A stretch of DNA of 41,646 bases from assembly GCA_004173515.1 (NCBI GenBank), contig SECN01000030.1:1-41646 (forward strand). The letters are read 5' to 3'. Positions within the stretch are counted from its first letter, which is position 1; every line of letters starts with the position of its first letter. Below are positions 32,517 to 40,656 of this stretch, piece after piece. The notes beneath the pieces were generated by a model. It was given only the letters and a program-made list of their open reading frames with translations. It searched no databases and was not told the DNA's origin. Position numbers and translations under genes: made by a program. This DNA comes from Myxococcaceae bacterium. GTDB lineage: Bacteria > Myxococcota > Myxococcia > Myxococcales > Myxococcaceae.

Positions 32517-33941
32517 ATGCCGAAAGCCCCAACTATCGAGAAGCTGCTCCAGAATACCGGCGCCACGTTCACGCAGCTGTTCTCCGCCAACGCCGACCTG
32601 TCCGGGCTCGGACTGGTGGGCTCCGAGTGGGAGCGCTGTGACCTGTCGAAGATGAACTTCCGGGACGCCGACCTCTCCAACGCCTACTTCCACGGAGGCC
32701 GCCTGCAGGACTGCGACTTCCGCGGCGCCAACCTGGAAGGCTGTACCTTCGAGAAACTGAAGCTGCTGCGATGCGACTTCACCGGCGCCAAGGGTCTGGA
32801 CGACCTGGAGCTGGACGACGTGGACATGGACCGCGTGACGGGCCTGGACGGGGAAGAAGCCCCGCCGCCCCCGCCCCCGCCGGTCCAGGGCATCACGGCC
32901 TTCACGCGCGAGCAGCGCGAGAAGATGCTGGGCCAGAGCCACGGCGGCGGCAACGCGATGGAGGGCTCGAACCCGGCGCACCCGGACGACCTGCCCCCCT
33001 TCCGCCCGCAGGATCCTCCGGGCTCGCTCTTCTTCCGGGCGCTCAAGCACGTGGGGGCCCCGCCGCTGTGGGTGCTGGACGTGCCGGGCCTGCGTCCGCT
33101 GCTGCCCCAGCGGCTGCCTCCGGGCAGCTCCCTGGAGACGCTCTACCGCGAGGCGGTGAAGACGCGGCTGGAGAACAAGAAGCCCGCGGCCGACCCCGGC
33201 GCGGTGGAGCGCGCGCAGAAGGCGCTGCGCATGAGCGGCAAGGAGGCCAACGTCGCGGCGGTGTACCTGCGCGAGGTGGGCGTGCTGCCCCTGTTCCGCT
33301 TCGCGGCCGCCAAGCAGCTCAAGGGTGAGCTGCGCGCGGAGGTGGAGGTGGACGACATCACGGGCTCCATCGATCCGCGCACCACGGGCGCGCTGCTGGA
33401 GCTGCGCCTGACGCACGAGGTGGTGGAGCACGTGCACGAGGCCCGCCGTCGCATGGCGGCCGCCCAGCTCTACACGTCGCTGCTGGAGGCGGGCTTCAAC
33501 CCGGAGAACAACTGGGACGAGGCGCTGGAGTCGAGCGAGGCGTCCATGGAGCTGGCGCAGGCGGCCACCGGCGATGACCGGCAGGCGCTGCTGGAGGGCT
33601 TCCAGGTGTTCGCGGCCCTGCCGGAGGAGGCGCGGCTGCGCCGGCTGGCGTACCTGGCGGAGTCCGTGTCGAACCTGGAGCTCTTGAGCCGGTTGCCCGA
33701 GGGCATGGAGCCCTCGTGGCTCACCGGTCCGGAGACGCGCGAGTGCCACGAGCGCGAGATGACCTACGTGCAGTCGCTCAAGGCGCAGGAGATCCCGACC
33801 AAGGTGGCCGCGCTCGCCAAGGCGGAGCTGGGCGTGCCCGAGGGCGAGGTGCCCGAGGACAGCGACGGCGACCTGTTCGTGCACGTGCGCTGCGACGTGT
33901 GCGGCAAGGAGAAGCTCATCGTCCAGTCGCCGGACGCGTGA
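32517..33941 (+). CDS. Pentapeptide-repeat protein with long helical C-terminal region
   Basis: This 474-residue protein starts with pentapeptide repeats (about residues 26-90; A-D/N-L/F-x-x units such as ANADLSGLGL, FRDADLSNAYF, FRGANLEGCTF) that fold as a right-handed quadrilateral helix. A run of seven prolines (116-122) follows, then a roughly 320-residue helical region I do not recognise, with a C-terminal C-D-V-C-G-K segment that could be half a zinc site. There is no signal peptide. No Shine-Dalgarno sequence precedes the ATG. Pentapeptide proteins often mimic DNA or act as scaffolds; the role here is unknown. An 8-bp hairpin follows the stop. Confidence 0.85.
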   Translation: MPKAPTIEKLLQNTGATFTQLFSANADLSGLGLVGSEWERCDLSKMNFRDADLSNAYFHGGRLQDCDFRGANLEGCTFEKLKLLRCDFTGAKGLDDLELDDVDMDRVTGLDGEEAPPPPPPPVQGITAFTREQREKMLGQSHGGGNAMEGSNPAHPDDLPPFRPQDPPGSLFFRALKHVGAPPLWVLDVPGLRPLLPQRLPPGSSLETLYREAVKTRLENKKPAADPGAVERAQKALRMSGKEANVAAVYLREVGVLPLFRFAAAKQLKGELRAEVEVDDITGSIDPRTTGALLELRLTHEVVEHVHEARRRMAAAQLYTSLLEAGFNPENNWDEALESSEASMELAQAATGDDRQALLEGFQVFAALPEEARLRRLAYLAESVSNLELLSRLPEGMEPSWLTGPETRECHEREMTYVQSLKAQEIPTKVAALAKAELGVPEGEVPEDSDGDLFVHVRCDVCGKEKLIVQSPDA

Positions 33942-33947
33942 GCCCTC

Positions 33948-33968
33948 CACCTCCGTGACGCGGAGGTG
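33948..33968 (+). terminator. Hairpin after the pentapeptide-repeat gene
   Basis: CACCTCCG at 33948-33955 and CGGAGGTG at 33961-33968 form a perfect 8-bp stem with a 5-base loop, 6 bases after the stop codon. No T-run follows. The rest of the 230-base gap to the next gene shows no further structure I can support. Confidence 0.5.
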
Positions 33969-34172
33969 AAGCGTGGAGGCCCGGTCGGAGCGCGTGAGGC
34001 GCTTCGTGCCGGGCCTTCTGCTTTTCGAAGGCCGGGGCGTGGCGAGCGGGATTCCCGTCATCGCCCCTCCCTGGAAGCGGGGACGCTTTCGGGTGCGTGA
34101 CTGCCTACCGTGGGGGTTCGCGGCGTGGCGTCGCGAGGGGCAGGCGGTTCTTCCGGGGCGTGGGCGGAGGCG

Positions 34173-35657
34173 ATGGGGCGAGGCGGACGCAGGCCGCGAC
34201 GCAAGGCAGTCCGGAGCAGCCTCCGGATGCTGCGTGGCGCGCTGCTGCCACTCGCCCTGCTGTGCGCCACCGCGCGCGGGGAGCAACCCGCGTGGCCCTG
34301 GGAGGCGCTCAGCCTCCGGGGTGACACCGACTGCCCGGAAGAAGCACCGCTCCCCGCGGATGCCCCGCTGAAGGAGGACACCGTCGCGCGGGAGACACCG
34401 CCCACGCGGCACCCGTGGCGCGCGCTGGCGGAGGTCACCGCCATCAACCTGACGGTGTGGACCTACAACCGGACGGTGGGGGGCAAGGACTTCGCCCGGG
34501 TGGACCTGCACACCTGGAAGGACAACCTGCGCACGGGCTTCGTCTGGGACGGGGACGGCTTCTCCGAGAACCAGTTCGCGCACCCCTACCACGGCAACTT
34601 CTACTTCACGGCCGCGCGGGACAACGGCTTCTCCTACGTGGGCGCCCTGCCCTTCACGCTGCTGGGCAGCCTCCAGTGGGAGCTGTTCGGGGAGAACCTG
34701 CCGCCCTCCCTCAACGACCTCATCAACACCACCCTGGGCGGCGCCGCCATGGGGGAGGCGCTCTACCGACTGTCCTCCATGGTGCTCGACACCGAGGCCA
34801 GCGGACGCAGGCGCTTCGTGCGCGAGCTGGGCGCGGGCCTCATCAGCCCCTTGCGCGGCTTCAACCGCGTGCTGCGCGGAGACGTGTCCCGCAGGGAACC
34901 CACGCCCCCGTCATGGACGCCGGACAGCTTCGCGAGCTGGGGGACGGTGGGCTACCTGAAGCTGGGGGACGGCGAGTCCCTGGCCTGGGGCGAGGATCAG
35001 TTCTTCGCCGAGTTCTCCCTGCGCTACGGGGACGCCTTCCACGGCGAACACCACCGCCCGTTCGACGCCTTCGAGGCGCGCGTCCAGTTCACCACCCAGG
35101 AGCACAACCTGGTGAGCCACGCCCGGCTGCTGGGCCTGCTCGTGGCGAAGCCGCTGCTGCGCACGGAGCGCGACGAGCTGCGCCTGGGGGTGTTGCAGCA
35201 GATGAGCTACGTGGACACGTTCGCGTACGAGCTGGGCGGCCAGTCCCTGGACGTGGGCCTGCTGCACCGGCGCCAGCTCTCCTCCAGCTCCACGCTGAAG
35301 ACGATGCTGCTGCTGGATGGCGCCCTGCTCACCGGCATCTCCTCCGAGCACAGCGGCACCGAGGGCCGCAACTACGACTACGGCTCCGGCGGTGGGCTCC
35401 AGCTCCAGGCCGTCTACGCGCGCGACAACTGGGACATCGTCACGCTGGAGGCGGGCCTGTCCCGCATCCTGGTGCTGGACGGCTCCAGCGGTTCGCACCA
35501 AGTGCGCACCGGGCAGCTCCAGGTGGACGCGCCCCTGTACCGGTGGCTGGGCCTGGGCGGGGAGGTGAACTTCTACCAGCGCCACAGCCGCTTCGGCGCG
35601 TTCCCGGACGTGAGGAAGGACACCTACCAACTGCGCGTCTTCCTCTCCGTGCACTGA
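34173..35657 (+). CDS. DUF3943 outer-membrane-associated protein
   Basis: This 494-residue protein has a basic N-terminus and a hydrophobic signal core (MLRGALLPLALLCATARG, about 19-36). The central phrase KDNLRTGFVWDGDGFSENQFAHPYHGNFYFTAARDNGFSY is the hallmark of DUF3943. The second half consists of alternating beta-strand-like segments and ends with LRVFLSVH, so an outer-membrane barrel is likely. Family function is unknown. The ATG at 34173 has GGAGG only 2 bases upstream; the start at 34227, just before the signal core, is possible and would remove the Arg-rich leader. It converges with the MOSC gene, with 18 bases between stops. Confidence 0.82.
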   Translation: MGRGGRRPRRKAVRSSLRMLRGALLPLALLCATARGEQPAWPWEALSLRGDTDCPEEAPLPADAPLKEDTVARETPPTRHPWRALAEVTAINLTVWTYNRTVGGKDFARVDLHTWKDNLRTGFVWDGDGFSENQFAHPYHGNFYFTAARDNGFSYVGALPFTLLGSLQWELFGENLPPSLNDLINTTLGGAAMGEALYRLSSMVLDTEASGRRRFVRELGAGLISPLRGFNRVLRGDVSRREPTPPSWTPDSFASWGTVGYLKLGDGESLAWGEDQFFAEFSLRYGDAFHGEHHRPFDAFEARVQFTTQEHNLVSHARLLGLLVAKPLLRTERDELRLGVLQQMSYVDTFAYELGGQSLDVGLLHRRQLSSSSTLKTMLLLDGALLTGISSEHSGTEGRNYDYGSGGGLQLQAVYARDNWDIVTLEAGLSRILVLDGSSGSHQVRTGQLQVDAPLYRWLGLGGEVNFYQRHSRFGAFPDVRKDTYQLRVFLSVH

Positions 35658-35675
35658 AGCGGAAGCGGGCCTTCT

Positions 35676-36299
35676 TCAGCCCACCTGTTCGCGCCTGGCT
35701 TCCACCGGCGCGGCGGGCAGCGAGTACGTCACGGGCGGCGGCAACATCACCCGCACCTCATCGCCCGCGCGGATGATGCCCGGACGCTCCACCCAGCCCA
35801 CCAGCCCGCGCTTCTGCCACGCGGCCTTCACGAAGCGGCTGGCCAGCCCCTTCATGTCCGGGTGGTGCGCTTCGATGGCGCGCCCCGGGTGGATGCAGGG
35901 CTGGTTCTCCCCCTCCATCACCAGCGTGGCCTCTTCCGGGAAGAACAGCCGCGTGCCCGGCGGCAGGTGCGTCAGCCGGGGCACCCCGACGAGCTCCAGG
36001 TTCGCGCCCAGCCAGGAGGCGAGCACGTTGGGGATGCCCATCGTGCGCGCGACCTCCGCCAGCTCCTCGCGCGACACCACCGACACCTGCCGCGTGTTGC
36101 GGATGACGGTGCCCTTGGGGAACCACGGCGCCCGCACGTCCGCGAGCCGCGTGAGGCCCGCGTGGCGGTCCCCCACGAAGCCCTCGAAGGACACCTGCAC
36201 CTCGGGCACCTCGCGGGTGACGAAGCGCTTCTTCTCAGGGTCCGTGCACAGCAGCACGTTGGCAAGATGGCCGGTGAGCGAGGGAGCGGGTGCGGTCAT
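35676..36299 (-). CDS. MOSC-domain protein
   Basis: This 207-residue protein is a stand-alone MOSC domain (molybdenum cofactor sulfurase C-terminal domain). It has GFVGDRHAGLTR, the NxRQVSVVSREEL strand, and N-Q-P-C-I-H-P-G-R with the conserved Cys135 that would carry sulfur or ligate the cofactor. Such proteins, like YiiM, reduce N-hydroxylated compounds or handle sulfur for molybdoenzymes. There is no signal peptide, and no molybdenum cofactor gene lies nearby. ATG 36299; the next minus-strand gene upstream ends 46 bases away. Confidence 0.9.
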   Translation of the reverse strand: MTAPAPSLTGHLANVLLCTDPEKKRFVTREVPEVQVSFEGFVGDRHAGLTRLADVRAPWFPKGTVIRNTRQVSVVSREELAEVARTMGIPNVLASWLGANLELVGVPRLTHLPPGTRLFFPEEATLVMEGENQPCIHPGRAIEAHHPDMKGLASRFVKAAWQKRGLVGWVERPGIIRAGDEVRVMLPPPVTYSLPAAPVEARREQVG

Positions 36300-36345
36300 A
36301 TCGGGCGACCGTTCTAACGCTTCGGCGCGGCAAAACAGAGCCCGC

Positions 36346-37320
36346 TCAGAACAAGGTCATCTGCTGCGGCTTGCCCAGCGGGCGGGCATCCGTGCCCACG
36401 TCCCGCAGCGCCTGGGCCAGCTCCTCCGCGAAGCCGTGGCAGGTGATGACGTCGCGCGCGCCGGTGTCCTTCACGTAGCGCATCAACGACGGGAAGTCCG
36501 CGTGGTCCGACAGCGGGAAGGCCACGTCCGCGCCGTAGCGCCGAGCGCCACCCGGATCCATGGCCCAGCCGGTGAGCACCGCCGTCGCCCGGGGCCAGAG
36601 GGGCGCCAGGCCCCCACCCCGCGCCAGGTGCGGCGGGAAGAAGAGCACCTCGCCGGGCTCCACGCGGCCCTCGTAGCAGCGCAGGTTCTCGATGGGGACG
36701 CCCAGCTCCGCGTACAGCCCGGCGACCTCGAAGATGGACGGGTGCGCGACGAGCGGGAAGCCCCGGACGGCCAGGTGCTTCATGGCCTCCTGGCTCTTGC
36801 CCAGCGGATAGCCCAGCAGCACCGGCGTCACGCCCCGGTTGAGCTGCGCGCGCAGCCACGCCTCCACCTGCCCCAGCACCTCCGGGCGCGGCGGGAAGCG
36901 GTAGCGCGGGTGGCCGAAGGTGGACTCGATGACGAGCGTGTCGCACGTGGCCACCTCCGTGGCCTCCGCGGTGAGCGACGGCGCGGTGTTCAGGTCGCCC
37001 GTGTAGACGATGCGCCGGCCATCCGCGCGGGTGACGCGAAGCTGCGCGCTGCCCAGGATGTGGCCCGCGGGCAAGAGCTCCAGCGTCAGCGGCCCCAGTT
37101 CGAAGGGACGGCGGAACGGCACCGACAGGGGAGCGCGCACCGGCCCCAGCCGGTGGGCCATGAAGCGCAGCGTGGCCTCCGTGGCGATGGTGCTCTCATG
37201 CCGGGCGATGTGGTCCGAGTGCCCGTGGCTGACGAAGGACAGTGGCGACTTGCGCTTCGCGTCCAGCGACAGCGGCGTGCCCGTCAGGTGCAGCCCGTTT
37301 CGTCTCAGCTCCACGCTCAT
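36346..37320 (-). CDS. Metallo-beta-lactamase-fold exonuclease-like protein
   Basis: This 324-residue protein has the metal-binding motif S-H-G-H-S-D-H (His32, His34, Asp36, His37), PAGHILGSAQ, YTGDLN and a later SDHADF, as in beta-CASP-related nucleases and the DNA-ligase-associated exonuclease group. The C-terminus is ...KPQQMTLF, whose last five residues, Q-M-T-L-F (320-324), fit the bacterial sliding-clamp-binding consensus QLxLF. That points to a DNA rather than RNA role, but no ligase or helicase gene is adjacent. ATG 37320. It lies 75 bases downstream of the EamA gene on the same strand. Confidence 0.85.
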   Translation of the reverse strand: MSVELRRNGLHLTGTPLSLDAKRKSPLSFVSHGHSDHIARHESTIATEATLRFMAHRLGPVRAPLSVPFRRPFELGPLTLELLPAGHILGSAQLRVTRADGRRIVYTGDLNTAPSLTAEATEVATCDTLVIESTFGHPRYRFPPRPEVLGQVEAWLRAQLNRGVTPVLLGYPLGKSQEAMKHLAVRGFPLVAHPSIFEVAGLYAELGVPIENLRCYEGRVEPGEVLFFPPHLARGGGLAPLWPRATAVLTGWAMDPGGARRYGADVAFPLSDHADFPSLMRYVKDTGARDVITCHGFAEELAQALRDVGTDARPLGKPQQMTLF

Positions 37321-37361
37321 GGGTCGGGCGCTGTCATAGCGCGCCCCCGACGTCCGCGCTC

Positions 37362-37374
37362 CCCCGTGGCGGGG
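37362..37374 (-). terminator. Small hairpin between EamA and exonuclease genes
   Basis: CCCCG at 37362-37366 and CGGGG at 37370-37374 form a 5-bp stem with a 3-base loop in the 75-base gap downstream of the EamA stop. It is short and lacks a T-run, so only a weak candidate. Confidence 0.25.
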
Positions 37375-37395
37375 CCCACCCCACGCGTCGGGTGC

Positions 37396-38322
37396 TCAGG
37401 AGGCGGGCGTGCGGCCCCGCGCCCGCCATCCGTCCCATGCCCCGGGGCCCAGTTCGGAGATGAGCACGCCCAGGAGGATGAGCGCGCCGCCGAACCACTC
37501 GCGCAGCCCCAGCACCTCGCGGCCCATGGCGACGGAGGCGGCGGAGGCGAACACCGGCTCCAGCGCGAAGATGACCGCCGCGCGCACCGCCGTGGTGCGC
37601 GCCTGTCCCCACGTCTGCACGCCAATGGCGACCGCGCTCGCGAGCACGCCGCACGCGACCACCGCCCCCATGAGCGCCGGGGTCGGCTCCAGCCGCCGCT
37701 CCACGAACGGCAGGCACAGCGCGGACAAGAGCGCCACGCCCGACAGCTGCACCGCCACCAGCCCCAGCACGCCGTCGCGCGAGGCGAAGCGCTCCGTGAG
37801 CAGGATGTGCCCCGCGTACGTCGCCGCGCACCCGATGGACAGCCAGTCCCCCAGGTACAGGCCCCAGAGGTGCCCCGGCCGCACCGGGCCTTCGGCCTGC
37901 ATCGTCAGCGCGTACAGGCCCACCGCCGCCAGCACCACGCCCACGCTGGTGCCCCAGCGGGGAAGGCGCTTGAGCAGCGCCACGGAGAACAGCGGGACGA
38001 AGAGGACGTTGAGCCCGGTGAGGAACGCCGCGCGCGACGGCGTGGTGTCCGTCAGGCCCACCGTCTGGAGCGCGAAGCTCAGGAACAGCAGCAGCGACAA
38101 CAGCGCGCCCTTCTTCAACACGCCGGGCGCGAACATCCGCCGGCCGGCGAGCGCGACCATCACGGCCGCGCCCACCGTGAAGCGCAGGGTGAGGAAGGTG
38201 AAGGGGTCCGCGAACGCGAGCGCGTCCTTCACCACCACGAACGTCACGCCCCAGAACACGGTGAGGAGCACCAGCGCCCCGTCCGCCCGCCACTGTGCTC
38301 CATCCCCGCCCGGAGTCGTCAT
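37396..38322 (-). CDS. EamA/DMT-family transporter
   Basis: This 308-residue protein has ten predicted membrane helices in two homologous halves. Typical EamA features are FWGVTFVVVKDAL in the first helix, RFTVGAAVMVAL in the second, and RAAVIFALEPVFASAASVAMGREVL in the second half. DMT transporters export amino acids or other metabolites; the substrate is unknown. ATG 38322 is 7 bases from the stop of the calcium/proton antiporter gene, so the two are in one operon. Confidence 0.9.
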   Translation of the reverse strand: MTTPGGDGAQWRADGALVLLTVFWGVTFVVVKDALAFADPFTFLTLRFTVGAAVMVALAGRRMFAPGVLKKGALLSLLLFLSFALQTVGLTDTTPSRAAFLTGLNVLFVPLFSVALLKRLPRWGTSVGVVLAAVGLYALTMQAEGPVRPGHLWGLYLGDWLSIGCAATYAGHILLTERFASRDGVLGLVAVQLSGVALLSALCLPFVERRLEPTPALMGAVVACGVLASAVAIGVQTWGQARTTAVRAAVIFALEPVFASAASVAMGREVLGLREWFGGALILLGVLISELGPGAWDGWRARGRTPAS

Positions 38323-38329
38323 CCGTGGC

Positions 38330-39472
38330 CTACGGGATGAAGAAGAACGCGACGCCGAGGATGGCGTAGACGCCCAGCAGCATCACGCCCTCCAGCCAGT
38401 TGGATTCGCCGTCCAGCGCGATGAGCGCCGCGGCGCCCGTGCCGATGGCGATGCCCGCGACCTCCATGTGGCTGAACTCCAGCGTCAGGTGCTGGCCCAG
38501 CGGGATGGACACCAGCACCAGCACCGGCGCGACGAAGAGGGCGATCTGCTTGGAGGACTCGAAGGCGATGTTGAAGGCCAGGTCCATCTTGTTCTTCAGC
38601 GCCATCAGGATGGCGGTGGAGTGCTCCGCCGCGTTGCCGATGATGGCGATGATGATGACGCCCACGAAGGTGTGCGTGAAGCCGAACGTGGCGATGGCCG
38701 GCTCGATGGCGTGCACCAGGAACTCCGCCACCACCACCACGCCCACCGTCGCCGCCAGCAGGACGACGCTGGCCTTCTTCGTGCTCCACGTGGGCATCTC
38801 CTCCGGCGTGCCGTGCTCCTCGCCCGCGTACAGGTGCGCGTGCGTCTTCAGGGAGAAGAGCAGCGACAGCGCGTAGACGATGAGCAGGATGACGGAGATG
38901 GCCACCGACATCGGGAAGAGCACGGGCTCCGCGGCCGGCCCGCGCACCGCGTGGAACAGGTCCGGGATGGTCATGGCGGTGAGCGCCAGGAACATGATGG
39001 CGGAGCCGGACAGCGCCGCCGTCATGTTGAAGGTCTGCCGGGGGTACTTCAGGCCGCCCACGAGGATGGCCGCGCCCAGCACCAGCAGCAGGTTGCCCAG
39101 GATGGCGCCGGTGATGGACGCCTTCACCACGTCCCCATGCCCGGAGCGCAGCGCCGCCAGCGCGATGATGAGCTCCGCGGCGTTGCCGAACGACGCGTTC
39201 ATCAGGCCGCCCAGGCCGCTGCCCAGCTTGTGCGCGATGACCTCCGTGGCCTCGCCCATCAGGCGCGCCAGCGGCACGAGCGCGATGGCGCAGAGCACGA
39301 ACGTCCACGTGCCCGGGAAGAAGAAGTGCGACGCGACGGCCAGCGGGAAGAACACCGCCAGCAGGCCCAGGAAGAGGTGGTCGATGTTGAAGCCCCCCGT
39401 GCCTTCGCCCTCCGGCGCGGCGGGAGGCGGCGTACCAGGGGATGACGGCGTGACGGACGCAGGGGTGCTCAC
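38330..39472 (-). CDS. Ca2+/H+ antiporter of the CAX family
   Basis: This 380-residue protein has about eleven membrane helices and both alpha-repeat signatures of the cation/proton exchangers: SFGNAAELIIA (GNAAE at 96-100) and IIGNAAEHSTA (GNAAE at 279-283). It also has an acidic/His loop between the halves (KTHAHLYAGEEHGTPEE) that may sense or buffer metal. It should expel Ca2+ across the inner membrane. The GTG at 39472 is chosen because GAGG lies 8 bases upstream; the open frame continues further but without support. The first 27 residues are a Pro/Ser-rich disordered lead. Confidence 0.92.
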   Translation of the reverse strand: MSTPASVTPSSPGTPPPAAPEGEGTGGFNIDHLFLGLLAVFFPLAVASHFFFPGTWTFVLCAIALVPLARLMGEATEVIAHKLGSGLGGLMNASFGNAAELIIALAALRSGHGDVVKASITGAILGNLLLVLGAAILVGGLKYPRQTFNMTAALSGSAIMFLALTAMTIPDLFHAVRGPAAEPVLFPMSVAISVILLIVYALSLLFSLKTHAHLYAGEEHGTPEEMPTWSTKKASVVLLAATVGVVVVAEFLVHAIEPAIATFGFTHTFVGVIIIAIIGNAAEHSTAILMALKNKMDLAFNIAFESSKQIALFVAPVLVLVSIPLGQHLTLEFSHMEVAGIAIGTGAAALIALDGESNWLEGVMLLGVYAILGVAFFFIP

Positions 39473-39564
39473 GAAGGGCCTCGCCAGCGAAGGAACGCGG
39501 GGGATGAACGGGACGGGGGTGCTTTTGGCCCAGGGGCCCGAGGAGCGCAACCCCCCGGCCCTCC

Positions 39565-40542
39565 TCACGCCGGAAGCGCTCGCACCAGCACCACCAGGCG
39601 CTTGCTGCCGCCCGCCGCATCCCACTGCTGGTTGGTCCTGGTGGTCAGCGCGTCCGGCGCGGGGCGGAAGCCCAGGCCGGAGAACGTCTTCAACGACGCG
39701 GTGTTGTCCTCGTCGATGTCCGCGTGGACGCGGTCCGCCCCCTGGCGCCGGGCCTCCTCCACCAGACAGCGCACCAGGGCGGTGGCCACCCCCATGCGCC
39801 GCACCCGGGGCGCCACCACCAGCGAGCGCACCCACAGGCCGTCCAGCGCCAGCCCCTCCTGTCGGTAGTCGTCCACCCAGGCGAAGCCGAACAGGCGCCC
39901 CTGCGCGTCGAAGGCCCCCGCCGCCGCCCCCACGCGCCGCTCCTGCGGCAGACCCCAGCGGTCACGCAGCTGGCGGCGCAGGAAGGTGCCGGACACCACC
40001 AGCCGCTCGGTGGCGAAGGAAAGCAGCGCGTCCAGGTCGTCCTGGCGCACCAGCCGGATCTCCACCGGTCCCACGAAGTGGCGGCGCAGCGGCTTGGTCC
40101 ACCCGGAGAACAGGTCGCGCAGGTGCCGGAACACCGCGCGGGCCGCGGGCTTCGTCCACACGCCGGACAGCGCCCGCTGCGTCAGGAACAGCGCCGGCCG
40201 CGTGGGCCGGGGAAGCCGCATCACCCACCGGCCGCGCTTGAGCGCGATGACGCGTCCCACCAGCTCGCCTCCCGGCGCGGGGGGCCCGCCCAAGAGCGGC
40301 TCCGTCACCCAGGGTTGGGTGGAGAGCACCACCTGGGCGGCCAGCCGGGGCCCGTGCCGCACCAGCGCCACGTCCCCGCGCGCCAGCCGCTCCGGGCCGC
40401 AGCGCAGGAGGCGCACGGCGTCCCCGCTGCGCAGGAGCGGATAGAGGCTCCGCCCCATGCCGCGCACCCACAGCCGGTGGCCGAAGGGCAGCGCCGCAAG
40501 CAGGTCCGCGAGCTCGGCCGTCGAGACGCCACCAGAGGGCAT
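39565..40542 (-). CDS. Signal-peptidase-like domain fused to GNAT acetyltransferase
   Basis: This 325-residue protein has two parts. Residues 20-105 look like an S24/S26 peptidase fold: WVRGMGRSLYPLLRSGD (Ser32 at the nucleophile position, GD at 40-41), then RGDVALVRHG and AAQVVLS. The basic residue (His/Lys before VV) that normally follows is Gln70, so peptidase activity is doubtful. From about 165 a GNAT domain follows (VEIRLVRQDDLDALL, VVAPRVRRMGVATALV as the acetyl-CoA loop, HADIDEDNTASLKTFSGLGF). The target is unknown. ATG 40542 is used; a GTG at 40599 would add 19 residues without a better ribosome-binding site. Confidence 0.8.
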   Translation of the reverse strand: MPSGGVSTAELADLLAALPFGHRLWVRGMGRSLYPLLRSGDAVRLLRCGPERLARGDVALVRHGPRLAAQVVLSTQPWVTEPLLGGPPAPGGELVGRVIALKRGRWVMRLPRPTRPALFLTQRALSGVWTKPAARAVFRHLRDLFSGWTKPLRRHFVGPVEIRLVRQDDLDALLSFATERLVVSGTFLRRQLRDRWGLPQERRVGAAAGAFDAQGRLFGFAWVDDYRQEGLALDGLWVRSLVVAPRVRRMGVATALVRCLVEEARRQGADRVHADIDEDNTASLKTFSGLGFRPAPDALTTRTNQQWDAAGGSKRLVVLVRALPA

Positions 40543-40656
40543 GGCGGACACTCTGTCATGAAGGCGCCGGGACGACAGGTTCCGTGACACATGCCCCACC
40601 CCGGCTTCGTCCGGAACCGGCTATGACACGGCCCGACGCCAAGGCCAGGAGGGCCC

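Noticed and set aside
29020..32655. 1211-codon open frame on the plus strand opposite the PBP and pseudouridine synthase genes
   Set aside because: It is antisense to two genes with clear catalytic motifs, its translation is His/Arg/Val-rich low-complexity sequence, and it has no recognisable domain. Long antisense frames are expected at this GC content.
32469..34592. 707-codon minus-strand open frame opposite the pentapeptide-repeat gene
   Set aside because: Translation is Arg/His/Leu-rich without domain features and the opposite strand carries a recognisable repeat protein.
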